DNA of 6,349 bases from an uncultured bacterium (GTDB taxonomy: Bacteria > Hydrogenedentota > Hydrogenedentia > Hydrogenedentales > SLHB01): the NCBI GenBank assembly GCA_937928585.1, contig CALEZK010000562.1:1-6349 (forward strand), in the 5' to 3' direction. Within the stretch, counting starts at the first letter, position 1. The number at the start of each line of letters is the position of its first letter. This document shows, in pieces, positions 1-6,280 of this stretch. Both the position numbers and the translations under genes were made by a program. Below the pieces are notes generated by a model. That model did not search any database, was not told where the DNA came from, and saw nothing but the letters and a program-made list of their open reading frames with translations.

Positions 1-1
1 A

Positions 2-580
2 GGTAGATACCCCGACTTATTCGGCAGCGGAAGCAGGGCGATCTGGATTGATGGCGCCGCCGCGGAACTCAAACGACAATCCAGCGCTGCAGTCGCGCAT
101 CCGGAACCAGGTATCGATGAAGACGCCCGGCTCGTTACTGAGGCCTACATCGTGATCGAATGCCAACTCGAAACGCAGTTCGCCGACATGAGCATCGCGT
201 ACGATGCCGTGCGGCTTCGAGGAATCGACGTCTATCTCGAGACGCCGGACGGCACGCGAATTCGCCCGATTCAGATGCGCCCCTTTGGTCGGCTCGAAGA
301 AGAGCAGGTGCAGGCGATCAAACGCTTCTCGCGCACGATGGTCATGATTTTCCCCCGGCAAGACCTCGGTTCCGGGCTGCCTGTTCTGAGTTCTGCCACG
401 CCGGCCGTCCGGCTCGTATTGGACGGTCACGACAGCAAGTATTTCTTCGAATGGCCGGGCATTCCTGCCGGGCAAACTGGCCCGCGCATGCCCACGCCTG
501 AGGAAGCCGAGTACTTCGCGCGACTTGGCTACTACGAACTGTTCACCAACATTCGCAGGCTCGCCCACGTCTTCGACTAG
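2..580 (+). CDS. Partial CDS (5' end outside window), protein of unknown function, probably beta-rich
   Basis: The frame is open from the window edge to a TAG at 578-580, giving 192 visible residues. Codon third positions are GC-rich in this frame, which supports it over the antisense open frame. I do not recognise the family. Alternating hydrophobic strands (AYIVIECQL, VRLRGIDVYLETPDG, TMVMIFP, AVRLVLDG, KYFFEW) suggest a beta-sandwich or Ig-like fold. The end is helical (PTPEEAEYFARLGYYELF). No membrane segment or signal peptide is visible, but the N-terminus is missing. An internal GTG at 152 has a GAGG eight bases upstream and could be a start giving 142 aa. I prefer the longer reading because the strand-like sequence continues upstream of that codon without a break. 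The stop lies 33 bp before the AsmA-like gene on the same strand, so the two may be co-transcribed. A real gene is likely; its function is unknown. Confidence 0.7.
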   Translation, partial: GRYPDLFGSGSRAIWIDGAAAELKRQSSAAVAHPEPGIDEDARLVTEAYIVIECQLETQFADMSIAYDAVRLRGIDVYLETPDGTRIRPIQMRPFGRLEEEQVQAIKRFSRTMVMIFPRQDLGSGLPVLSSATPAVRLVLDGHDSKYFFEWPGIPAGQTGPRMPTPEEAEYFARLGYYELFTNIRRLAHVFD

Positions 581-613
581 CGAAGCGCGCCGAACGGGCA
601 TAGGACCTATCCA

Positions 614-1342
614 GTGAAGAGCATCTTTCGATTCTTGGTAACCTTCACGGGAATCGTGCTTATTCTGATGGCGCTTGGTGTCCTCCTGCTCAGCACGCAG
701 GCAGGCAGCGCCGCGGACATCGCGTTCGAACGCGGACTTAGCTTTATCTATCAATCCGAAGTCAAAGTTGAGCGCGTGTCGTTCATGCCCAAGGAACGCA
801 GCATCGTGATTCAGGGTGTCACCGTCGAAAACCCGAAACCTTTCAAATCCGGTACTGCAATAGAAGTCGACGAAATTCTAGTCCGCGTCGATCCCGTCAC
901 CGTCTTATCCAAACAACCGGTGGTGGACGAAATCGTTCTCAAAGGCGCGACTTTCTTCATGCGATATGAAGTGGGCCGTGGGACCAATCTCGGCCAGCTC
1001 GATGAGAATCTCACGAACGCCGCTTCGAGTGATTCCGGCGCCGCCATTCCATCCATGCTCAAACGCGAATACCTTATCGAAGAGTTCCGATGCGAAGAAG
1101 CCGAGCTCAACCTTTCGGCGAACTTCGTGCCTGGCACCGATCTGCGGCTTACTTTGTTCCCCTTCGACGTGAAGGGTCTCTCGGGCGGCGACCCCGTATC
1201 AGCAACGCGCCTTTGCGCGTTGCTGATACGCAGCGTATTCCGCGAGGCGCTGGGGCTTCGGGGTCTCGTCCCGCCCGCTGCGGACAAATTTAACGACGAA
1301 TTGCGCCGCATGCAGGAGCGCGATAGCCCGGCGCCGGAATAA
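614..1342 (+). CDS. AsmA-like membrane-anchored protein, short single-domain form
   Basis: GTG start at 614 with AGGA (602-605) eight bases upstream; 242 aa. Residues about 5-28 form one hydrophobic segment (FLVTFTGIVLILMALGVLLL), an inner-membrane anchor with the rest on the periplasmic side. Residues about 45-135 show the beta-rich pattern of AsmA/DUF748-type N-domains: VKVERVSF, IVIQGVTVENPKPF, IEVDEILVRVDP, VVDEIVLKGATFFMRYE, then GTNLGQLDENL. Another beta stretch follows (LNLSANFVPG, LRLTLFPFDVKGL), then a GG turn and a C-terminal helix. AsmA-family proteins are associated with outer-membrane lipid homeostasis and inter-membrane phospholipid traffic. Large members have many repeats, whereas this one has about one, so a bridging role is doubtful. 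Codons 195-206 contain a perfect 16-bp palindrome. The gene lies in a plus-strand run before the 102-aa exported protein and hemL. The family call is by pattern, not alignment. Confidence 0.72.
   Translation: MKSIFRFLVTFTGIVLILMALGVLLLSTQAGSAADIAFERGLSFIYQSEVKVERVSFMPKERSIVIQGVTVENPKPFKSGTAIEVDEILVRVDPVTVLSKQPVVDEIVLKGATFFMRYEVGRGTNLGQLDENLTNAASSDSGAAIPSMLKREYLIEEFRCEEAELNLSANFVPGTDLRLTLFPFDVKGLSGGDPVSATRLCALLIRSVFREALGLRGLVPPAADKFNDELRRMQERDSPAPE
1195..1230. repeat. Perfect 16-bp inverted repeat with 4-nt loop, inside the AsmA-like gene
   Basis: The left arm CGTATCAGCAACGCGC (1195-1210) and the right arm GCGCGTTGCTGATACG (1215-1230) are exact reverse complements around the loop CTTT. The sequence is in frame and codes for part of the C-terminal helix (VSATRLCALLIR). 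No T-run follows (GCAGCGTATT), so it is not an intrinsic terminator. An 11-base part of the right arm, GCGCGTTGCTG, recurs at 6124-6134 in non-coding DNA. Possible explanations are a REP-like or miniature palindromic element fixed within the gene, an RNA structure that slows translation or stabilises mRNA, or a protein recognition site. Confidence 0.9.
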
Positions 1343-1376
1343 GACCGCGTCAACACACCGCATCGGGAAAACGTAT

Positions 1377-1385
1377 TGATAGAAT
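1377..1385 (+). promoter_or_regulatory. Putative extended -10 promoter for the 102-aa gene and hemL
   Basis: TGATAGAAT at 1377-1385 reads as TGn followed by TAGAAT, a one-mismatch -10 box with the extended TG. No good -35 is seen at the proper distance, which is tolerated for extended -10 promoters. Transcription would start near 1392, leaving a leader of about 44 nt before the ATG at 1436. This is the longest gap in the plus-strand run (93 bp), so it is a sensible place for an internal promoter. Confidence 0.35.
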
Positions 1386-1435
1386 GCAGGAATAAACGCC
1401 GCGCGCCAACCGGGGCGGCAAAACAGGAGCGCACG

Positions 1436-1744
1436 ATGTTACGATATGGAAAAGCAGGTTCCGCGGCGATGCTCGCCGGGGCGTTTTTAACAGGCATGGC
1501 AGTCGCCCAGTTTGCCTCGAACGAGGCCGCGCAAGCGCAGAGCGCATCGTTGCCTGGCATCTTCGAGCCCGGCGCGCAACTGCTGAGTCCAACCGGGCCC
1601 ATCACGGTACAGGAGGTGATGGGAGATTGGATTCGCCTGCGCAGCCGGCACCCGCTTGCGAAAAACGACGGCGACCAATGGATGTATGTGCCCAGCCTCG
1701 CGGGAACATGGCTGGTGGATTCCACGCCGGACGTCAAGGAATAG
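1436..1744 (+). CDS. Small exported or membrane-anchored protein of unknown function
   Basis: ATG at 1436 preceded by AGGAG (1425-1429) with a 6-nt spacer; 102 aa. The frame is open back to about 1376, but the upstream codons lack a ribosome-binding site and read as charged, non-protein-like sequence, so 1436 is the better start. Residues 1-10 are basic (RYGKAG) and 8-25 hydrophobic (SAAMLAGAFLTGMAVAQF), followed by a small-residue stretch with a possible signal peptidase site after AQA (residue 34). The mature part is about 68 aa, with the stretches ITVQEVMGDWIRLRS (56-70) and WMYVPSLAGTWLVDS (82-96). The pattern of a strand, a GDW turn and a later aromatic strand is reminiscent of small SH3-like folds, but I do not recognise a family. 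hemL starts 48 bp downstream on the same strand, so the two may share a transcript. Located in the periplasm or on the periplasmic face of the membrane by inference. Confidence 0.7.
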   Translation: MLRYGKAGSAAMLAGAFLTGMAVAQFASNEAAQAQSASLPGIFEPGAQLLSPTGPITVQEVMGDWIRLRSRHPLAKNDGDQWMYVPSLAGTWLVDSTPDVKE

Positions 1745-1792
1745 CGCGCTGTTAGGTTTCGCATAACGCGATTGAAAATCTTGGGAGCACAG

Positions 1793-3073
1793 ATGAACTC
1801 GTCGATATCGCAGCAACTTTGGAAAGAGGCAAACCGCGTGCTGGTGGGCGGTGTGAACAGCCCCGTGCGCGCGTTCAAGGGCGTCGGCGGCGATCCCTTC
1901 TTCGTTAAGTCCGGCAAGGGTGCGCGCATTCGCGATGTCGATGGCAATGAGTTTATCGACTACGTGCTCTCGTGGGGACCCCTGGTGCTTGGCCATGCCG
2001 ATGATCGCGTTGTGGAAGCCGTGCGGCAAGCGCTTGAGAACGGATCCAGCTTCGGCATTCCAACGGAAGCGGAGATTCGTCTCGCAGAGCGCATCGTGGA
2101 AATTGTGCCCTCGATTGAAAAGGTGCGGCTCGTGAACAGCGGCACGGAAGCCACCATGAGCGCGATACGCCTTGCGCGGGGATTCACCAATCGCGAACTC
2201 ATCGTGAAGATTGAAGGGTGCTACCACGGCCACGCCGATGGACTGCTCGTCAAGGCCGGCAGCGGCCTGACCACCCTCGGCGTACCCACCAGCCCAGGCG
2301 TTCCGGCGCACTACGCCGCGTGCACGCTCACCATGCCCTACAACGACCTCGATGCGGCACGCGCGATCTTCGAAGAGCACGGCGAACGCATCGCCGCGAT
2401 TATCATCGAACCCGTCGCCGGTAACATGGGGCTCGTGCTGCCTGAACCGGGATACCTGCAAGGTCTGCGCGACATCACCAAGTCCTATGGCGCGCTGCTC
2501 ATTTTTGACGAAGTGATGACGGGATTCCGCGTCGCGATGGGCGGTGCGCAGGCCCTATACAATGTCATTCCCGATCTGACCGTGCTCGGAAAAGTCATCG
2601 GTGGCGGACTGCCCGTTGGCGCATACGGCGGCCCGGAAGAAATCATGGATCGCGTTTCGCCCGTCGGGCCGATTTACCAGGCCGGCACACTGTCCGGCAA
2701 TCCGTTGGCGACGGCCGCAGGCCTCGCAACGCTGGATGCACTGGAAGAGCCGGGCGTGTTCGCTGGAATCACCGCGAGGCTGCAAAAACTTTGCGCGGAA
2801 CTCGGCGTGCTGGCCAAGGAATCCGGCACACCGGTTTACCAGACGCAGGTGGGTTCGATGTCATGTTTGTTCTTTCATGAAGGCCCGGTGCGAAACTATT
2901 CCGACGCAACGGCGAGCGATACAAAACGCTACGCGAAATTCTTCTGGACGATGCTGAACAACGGCGTCTATCTTGCGCCATCGCAATATGAAGCCGCGTT
3001 TATGAGCAGCGCGCACGGCCCCAGCGAGATTGATCAAACGCTTACCGCGGCAAGGGCCGCGTTTCGATCGTAA
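1793..3073 (+). CDS. hemL: Glutamate-1-semialdehyde 2,1-aminomutase
   Basis: PLP-dependent class III aminotransferase-fold enzyme that converts glutamate-1-semialdehyde to 5-aminolevulinate, the last step of the C5 pathway feeding heme and other tetrapyrroles. It acts in the cytoplasm as a dimer. ATG at 1793 with GGGAG (1783-1787) five bases upstream gives 426 aa, the usual family length and the same as the E. coli enzyme. An in-frame TTG at 1772 is less likely. Visible motifs are the N-terminal GGVNSPVRAF, NSGTEA at 115-120 for phosphate binding, the cofactor-ring region GCYHGHAD (Tyr144, His145), IIEPVAGNMG, FDEVMTGFR with Asp239 contacting the pyridine nitrogen, Lys267 in GKVIGGGLPVGAYGG forming the Schiff base, and Thr299 in AGTLSGNPLA. 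All key residues are present, so it should be active. It is the last gene of the plus-strand run and faces the glycosidase gene tail to tail, 23 bp away. No regulatory element specific to it is seen beyond the upstream promoter candidate. Confidence 0.97.
   Translation: MNSSISQQLWKEANRVLVGGVNSPVRAFKGVGGDPFFVKSGKGARIRDVDGNEFIDYVLSWGPLVLGHADDRVVEAVRQALENGSSFGIPTEAEIRLAERIVEIVPSIEKVRLVNSGTEATMSAIRLARGFTNRELIVKIEGCYHGHADGLLVKAGSGLTTLGVPTSPGVPAHYAACTLTMPYNDLDAARAIFEEHGERIAAIIIEPVAGNMGLVLPEPGYLQGLRDITKSYGALLIFDEVMTGFRVAMGGAQALYNVIPDLTVLGKVIGGGLPVGAYGGPEEIMDRVSPVGPIYQAGTLSGNPLATAAGLATLDALEEPGVFAGITARLQKLCAELGVLAKESGTPVYQTQVGSMSCLFFHEGPVRNYSDATASDTKRYAKFFWTMLNNGVYLAPSQYEAAFMSSAHGPSEIDQTLTAARAAFRS
3046..3064 (+). 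terminator. Weak terminator-like hairpin inside the 3' end of hemL
   Basis: CGCGGC (3046-3051), loop AAGG, GCCGCG (3056-3061), then TTT (3062-3064). The stem is short but all G/C. It lies just before the hemL stop codon, and the 23-bp gap to the convergent gene offers nothing better. The U-tract is only three bases, so it may simply be coding sequence that happens to fold. It has no T-run on the minus strand, so it would not end glycosidase transcripts. Confidence 0.25.
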
Positions 3074-3096
3074 CGCGGATCGCCAATCGCCGATTC

Positions 3097-5751
3097 TTAC
3101 CCAGGAATTTCCACGCGCGCCGCGCCATCCGGATTGTGATGCGCAAGCTTGCCGTCTACGTAAACGCGATACCCCTGCAAGCCGTCCGGCTGGTTTTCCA
3201 CGTTGCCGGCGGGGGACCAAAGAATACTCACATCGTGATCGTGATACCGGATGCCGTCGATCAGGAACGGCGGCACTTGCGTGCCGATGAGGGGATGCAA
3301 TTCGATGACCTTGTCCGCGCGTGGACGAAGCCCGGCGATATCCGCAATCAGAATATCCAGATAGGTGGAGTGGTTGTAGTCGCGTTCGTCGGTGCGCCAT
3401 GCAGCGGTATCGCCGTTGTAATATTCGCCGGTCCAGGGAAACGCCAGGTCCTGATCCTTGAACTGCGCCATCGTGAACGATTGAAACAGCTCAAACAATT
3501 TGTCTTTCGTCAAAGGACTCGAAGCATGTTCGCGCAGCGTTGCAGCCATTGCCGAGAGCACGATGCTATTCGCATGCGGCCACGTTGGGCCGTTCCACAT
3601 GCATCCGCCCACGCGCTTGCCGTTAAAGTTTACGTCCTGCGAATAGGCAGGGGATTTCTTCGTAGCGGAAGCAACCGGCCATGCAGTCCAGAATTCAGCG
3701 GGATCCAGAATTGAATCCCACGCACTGAGATAGCGCGCCGCGCTGTCACCTTCAAACATCGAGAAGTAAAACGGATAGACCCCGACGACTTCCTTCACGA
3801 GGGCCTTGTTTCCGGAAGCAGGCTCCAGCGAATAAAAGAACTTTGTCGTTTCGTCCCACATCGCCGTTTCCATTGCGGCGCGAATCTTCTCCGCGATTTC
3901 CCGGTACTTCGTCTCGCCATGTGCATCGCCGAGCAGCGCATAGATCTTTGAAAGATTCTTGGCGTTGCCATACACATACGCGGTCAAGTCCACGCGTTCG
4001 AGATGCTGTTCCTGTTTGTCCTTGTCGAACCCGTTGAAGAAAAAGAACGAAGGTTGCCACTCCATGCCGGTCCACCAATGGCTGTCAACCAGCAGCAAGC
4101 CGTCATTATCCGTGTCATAAACGGCCAGCCATCCATCAACATTCTGTCGCAACGCATCGGACCACCCGCGCAGCTTCTCGACATCCGGATGCACGCACGC
4201 CGCGTCCCAAACCGTCGACGTGATCCAGTCCGTGTATTGTCCATCGCCGATTTCATTTGTACGAATATAGTTCGGGAAAATACCGTTCGGCTTCAGGTTG
4301 TTGCACCACGTTGAAATTATGCCGTGCACGTACTGCGGGTCCCGAAGCCAGCGTGTCTCGCGAATCTGATGGCCCGCGCCGTAGGAAATCAGATTCGAAT
4401 ACCACGACGAACCCCAACGCCCCTCCGCAATTCCCCAATCCGTCAATCGGCCGTCGCCGACCTTGAACAGCGTCTTTCGCGTTACGCTCGTGGCCCGGTG
4501 CCAATACTGTTTTGTAAGACCCTGATCCAGGGAAACGAAATGCGGGACATTGTCCACGATCCATTTTGCATACTGCTCGGTTTGGTCGGCCAGCGGATCG
4601 GACAACGCCGCGACGCGTTTCACCGCCTCCGACGCGGATTCCGCCGTCCGCGCAAAAGCCGCTGTCAATAGAATCGATTCCTTTGCGTTCGGCTCGATGC
4701 GAATGGAACGCGAAAATCTCGTCTGTTCGCCCTGTAATGCAAAAGGGTCGGTCTTGGAATCGTGAACGTACAAAGCGTCGATATTGATGTTGCTTCCGCC
4801 GGTGGTCAGGAGAAACGATATCCGCGCAACGCCAGCTTCCAGCGCGCCAATGCGAAACTTCTGCGTTCCAAACTCCGCAGCGTTCTCGCCCCAGCCGCCC
4901 GTCGCGGGAAAAGTGCGCGCCTCCATGCGGTTGCGTCCCGGCAAATGAACGGCAGCCTGAGCGCCGCCCTCGCTGCCGCGCGCATAGCGAATCGTCAGTG
5001 TGGCATCTTCAATTTTCTTCGCGACGTTCACCAAGTAGCCAGCCTGATCGCCCGCCTGCGCGCCGAAATTGGATCCCAATACCTGCCCGCCGCTTGCCGC
5101 GGGCTTGCGATCTATCTCCTTCCCGCCAACGCGCGTATCCGGCTTTTCCCCCTCAACCACGTACACAGCCCGTGACGCAACAGCCGTCTCATCCACTTCA
5201 AAGCCAGGAAGGTGCGCGCGAGCGCTGACCGTGAGGCCCGCGTGCTCAACCGTCCACGCCCGCAATTCTTCCTGCTCCGTCACCGCTGCGCTCGGCAAGA
5301 TTACCGTTGCTAACAGATCAACCGCGACCGCGGATGTGTTCTCGATCGACAAATGCGAAACAAGCACATCGTCCTGCGTGATCCACTTCACGCCTTCAAC
5401 CCGCACCGGCTGATCCGCTGTCAGCTTCACGTGAGAAGGGCGCATCACGCCTGACGCCGGAACCACAGGCTGCTGATTTGCGATCAATTGCAGATCGAAA
5501 CCGATGCCCTTGTTGGAAAGCAGATACCAATGAACGCTGGATTTGGGAAACGCCCAGCCGGACGGATGCGCCGCCCACAACGCGTCCCCCGAACATGCCA
5601 TCGGCACATCATCCCGATACGGACGCTCGAGCAATACATCGACATCCACGCCTCTGAATAACCGGCCACCATCGCCGACCGAAAACGACTTCGGCGTTTG
5701 AGCCAACGCCGCCAGACAGCAGACGAACAGGGAAATCGCGCACCATTTCAT
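3097..5751 (-). CDS. Secreted GH63/MGH-like glycoside hydrolase with inserted CBM6/35-like module
   Basis: ATG at 5751 (minus strand) has AGGGGGA (5764-5758) six bases upstream, giving 884 aa; an ATG six codons earlier is less well placed. Residues 1-17 are a signal peptide (MKWCAISLFVCCLAALA, likely cut before QTPK), so the enzyme is exported. Residues ~20-190 form an N-terminal beta-sandwich. Residues ~192-331 look like a CBM6/CBM35-type sugar-binding module (GYLVNVA, ATLTIRYARG, FPATGGWGE, INIDALYVHD). The beta-sandwich then resumes. Residues ~394-809 are the (alpha/alpha) barrel of the GH63/GH37/mannosylglycerate-hydrolase group, with EGRWGSSWYSNLISYGAGHQ, DSHWWTGMEWQPSFF, VDLTAYVYGNAKNLSKIYAL, WNGPTWPHANS (719-729) and GEYYNGDTAAW. 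Glu564 (GME) and Glu776 (GEYY) are the candidate general acid and general base. Residues ~810-884 form a small beta domain ending the protein. The substrate cannot be read from the sequence; alpha-linked glucosides or mannosides are the usual range. Full length, no frameshift. Confidence 0.88.
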   Translation of the reverse strand: MKWCAISLFVCCLAALAQTPKSFSVGDGGRLFRGVDVDVLLERPYRDDVPMACSGDALWAAHPSGWAFPKSSVHWYLLSNKGIGFDLQLIANQQPVVPASGVMRPSHVKLTADQPVRVEGVKWITQDDVLVSHLSIENTSAVAVDLLATVILPSAAVTEQEELRAWTVEHAGLTVSARAHLPGFEVDETAVASRAVYVVEGEKPDTRVGGKEIDRKPAASGGQVLGSNFGAQAGDQAGYLVNVAKKIEDATLTIRYARGSEGGAQAAVHLPGRNRMEARTFPATGGWGENAAEFGTQKFRIGALEAGVARISFLLTTGGSNINIDALYVHDSKTDPFALQGEQTRFSRSIRIEPNAKESILLTAAFARTAESASEAVKRVAALSDPLADQTEQYAKWIVDNVPHFVSLDQGLTKQYWHRATSVTRKTLFKVGDGRLTDWGIAEGRWGSSWYSNLISYGAGHQIRETRWLRDPQYVHGIISTWCNNLKPNGIFPNYIRTNEIGDGQYTDWITSTVWDAACVHPDVEKLRGWSDALRQNVDGWLAVYDTDNDGLLLVDSHWWTGMEWQPSFFFFNGFDKDKQEQHLERVDLTAYVYGNAKNLSKIYALLGDAHGETKYREIAEKIRAAMETAMWDETTKFFYSLEPASGNKALVKEVVGVYPFYFSMFEGDSAARYLSAWDSILDPAEFWTAWPVASATKKSPAYSQDVNFNGKRVGGCMWNGPTWPHANSIVLSAMAATLREHASSPLTKDKLFELFQSFTMAQFKDQDLAFPWTGEYYNGDTAAWRTDERDYNHSTYLDILIADIAGLRPRADKVIELHPLIGTQVPPFLIDGIRYHDHDVSILWSPAGNVENQPDGLQGYRVYVDGKLAHHNPDGAARVEIPG

Positions 5752-5773
5752 AAAACGTCCCCCTGACACGACA

Positions 5774-5797
5774 AAAGCGGCAGCCCCCCGCCGCTTT
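5774..5797 (-). terminator. Hairpin between the 64-aa gene and the glycosidase gene, possible terminator or leader structure
   Basis: On the plus strand AAAGCGGC (5774-5781) pairs exactly with GCCGCTTT (5790-5797) around the loop AGCCCCCC. On the minus strand the stem ends in CTTTTGT, a short U-tract. This fits a weak intrinsic terminator for the 64-aa gene, whose stop codon lies 27 bp before it. It also ends only 10 nt before the glycosidase ribosome-binding site, so in a read-through transcript it would sit in that gene's leader. The plus-strand side is followed by TATAAAAA, so it is not a good plus-strand terminator. Confidence 0.45.
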
Positions 5798-5800
5798 ATA
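5795..5800 (-). promoter_or_regulatory. Putative -10 box for the glycosidase gene
   Basis: The minus strand reads TATAAA at 5800-5795, five of six bases of a sigma-70 -10 box, within TTTTTATAAAG. The nearest -35-like sequence, TTGATG (5827-5822), sits 21 bp away, which is too far for a standard promoter. Initiation would fall near 5788, inside the hairpin, giving a leader of about 36 nt that lacks the left half of the stem. Weak evidence. Confidence 0.25.
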
Positions 5801-5823
5801 AAAAGGTCACCGGAGAAGGGCCA

Positions 5824-6018
5824 TCAACGAATGTCCGCTTCCAGCCACTTCAACAATGCCATCACGCCGCGGGCCTTTTTCAGCATCGTAGCCTTCAGCC
5901 CCAGCTCGCGGAGTTTCTCCTTCGCCTCATGGCGCGACTTGGCAACCACCACGCCGCCAACAAACGACTTCTCCTCATCGCCCTCCGCTCGAATAGCGTG
6001 ATACTCGAAAGTAGGCAT
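5824..6018 (-). CDS. Stand-alone 64-aa protein resembling the N-terminus of GspF/PilC (type II secretion F) proteins
   Basis: ATG at 6018 with AGAGGAG (6034-6028) nine bases upstream; stop at 5824-5826. The sequence begins MPTFEYHAIRAEGDEEKSF and continues with GGVVVAKSRHEAKEKLRELG then LKATMLKK. This follows the order seen at the very start of GspF/PilC family proteins: MP-x-F-x-Y-x-A, a short beta hairpin, G-x-V-x-A-x-S, EA-x-x-x-LR-x-x-GL. Full-length family members are about 400 aa, with cytoplasmic helical domains and membrane segments that organise a secretion or pilus machine. Here the protein stops after a short basic/hydrophobic tail (GVMALLKWLEADIR), with no membrane segment and no sign of the rest in any frame downstream. 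It may be an independent small cytoplasmic protein of that fold, or a remnant. The strong ribosome-binding site and clean frame favour a functional gene. It lies upstream of the glycosidase gene on the same strand, separated by a hairpin. Confidence 0.72.
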   Translation of the reverse strand: MPTFEYHAIRAEGDEEKSFVGGVVVAKSRHEAKEKLRELGLKATMLKKARGVMALLKWLEADIR

Positions 6019-6060
6019 TGCCCGATACTCCTCTGGCGCTCCGCGCCCTCTTGCGCCATC

Positions 6061-6088
6061 AGTTTACCACGTCACCCCCGCCAAGCAA
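6061..6088 (-). promoter_or_regulatory. Putative promoter for the 64-aa gene
   Basis: On the minus strand TTGCTT (6088-6083) and TAAACT (6066-6061) are separated by 16 bp, a moderate match to sigma-70 boxes. Transcription would start near 6054. The leader would contain a small hairpin, GGCGC-GGA-GCGCC (6047-6035), immediately before the ribosome-binding site AGAGGAG. Confidence 0.3.
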
Positions 6089-6190
6089 GCGCAACACCCT
6101 GACACCAGGCCGCCACAACTTAAGCGCGTTGCTGGGTAGGCCTGAACAGTCTGTGCGGACTACAGCGAAGTACAAAGGCAATTCCGATTC

Positions 6191-6280
6191 CTATTGTAGC
6201 GCCCGTTTTCCGCGGCGGCTCCAGGTGTTGGTCCATCGGGGCGAGCATGGGGTTCCGTATGGGGTTTTGATAGGGGTCAT
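6191..6280 (-). CDS. 29-codon ORF directly behind a strong ribosome-binding site
   Basis: ATG at 6280 with TAGGAG (6295-6290) at nine bases spacing, ending in TAG at 6191-6193. The product starts MTPIKTPYGTPCSP, a TP-x-x tetrapeptide rhythm caused by CCCC every 11-12 bases, and ends basic (WSRRGKRALQ). It has no recognisable family. This is the frame that ribosomes would actually enter, but the composition looks less like a protein than the overlapping frame one base away. It could be a leader peptide, a small basic protein, or the visible start of a frameshifted gene. Confidence 0.3.
   Translation of the reverse strand: MTPIKTPYGTPCSPRWTNTWSRRGKRALQ
6238..6276 (+). other. Four evenly spaced GGGG tracts, G-quadruplex candidate
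   Basis: GGGG at 6238-6241, 6249-6252, 6261-6264 and 6273-6276, with spacers of 7, 8 and 8 bases. The G-rich strand is the plus strand. The minus-strand transcript would carry the C-tracts. Four runs of four Gs with loops up to 8 nt meet relaxed quadruplex criteria. The tracts lie just downstream of the ATG at 6280. Confidence 0.5.

Noticed and set aside
17..754. Minus-strand open frame of 245 codons opposite the first gene
   Set aside because: Rich in Arg and His with no hydrophobic core pattern; the plus-strand frame has better codon third positions and strand-like sequence.
1745..1792. GTTA...TAAC inverted pair before hemL as a regulatory hairpin
   Set aside because: Only four base pairs with a 9-nt loop and mismatches beyond; not supportable.
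811..1947. Long minus-strand open frame (378 codons) across the AsmA-like gene, the 102-aa gene and the hemL start
   Set aside because: It spans three well-supported plus-strand genes and reads Ser/Arg/Cys-rich without domain patterns, a typical shadow of GC-biased codons.
1487..2461. Minus-strand open frame of 324 codons inside hemL
   Set aside because: Antisense to a certain hemL; its His/Arg-rich composition is a shadow effect.
3136..3714. Plus-strand open frame of 192 codons opposite the glycosidase C-terminus
   Set aside because: Antisense to conserved glycosidase motifs, with no convincing ribosome-binding site or family pattern.
5761..6105. Nine-base repeat ccctgacac at 5761-5769 and 6097-6105, upstream of the glycosidase and 64-aa genes
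   Set aside because: Two copies of nine bases are expected by chance over this length; the sites are not at matching distances from the two starts and are not palindromic.
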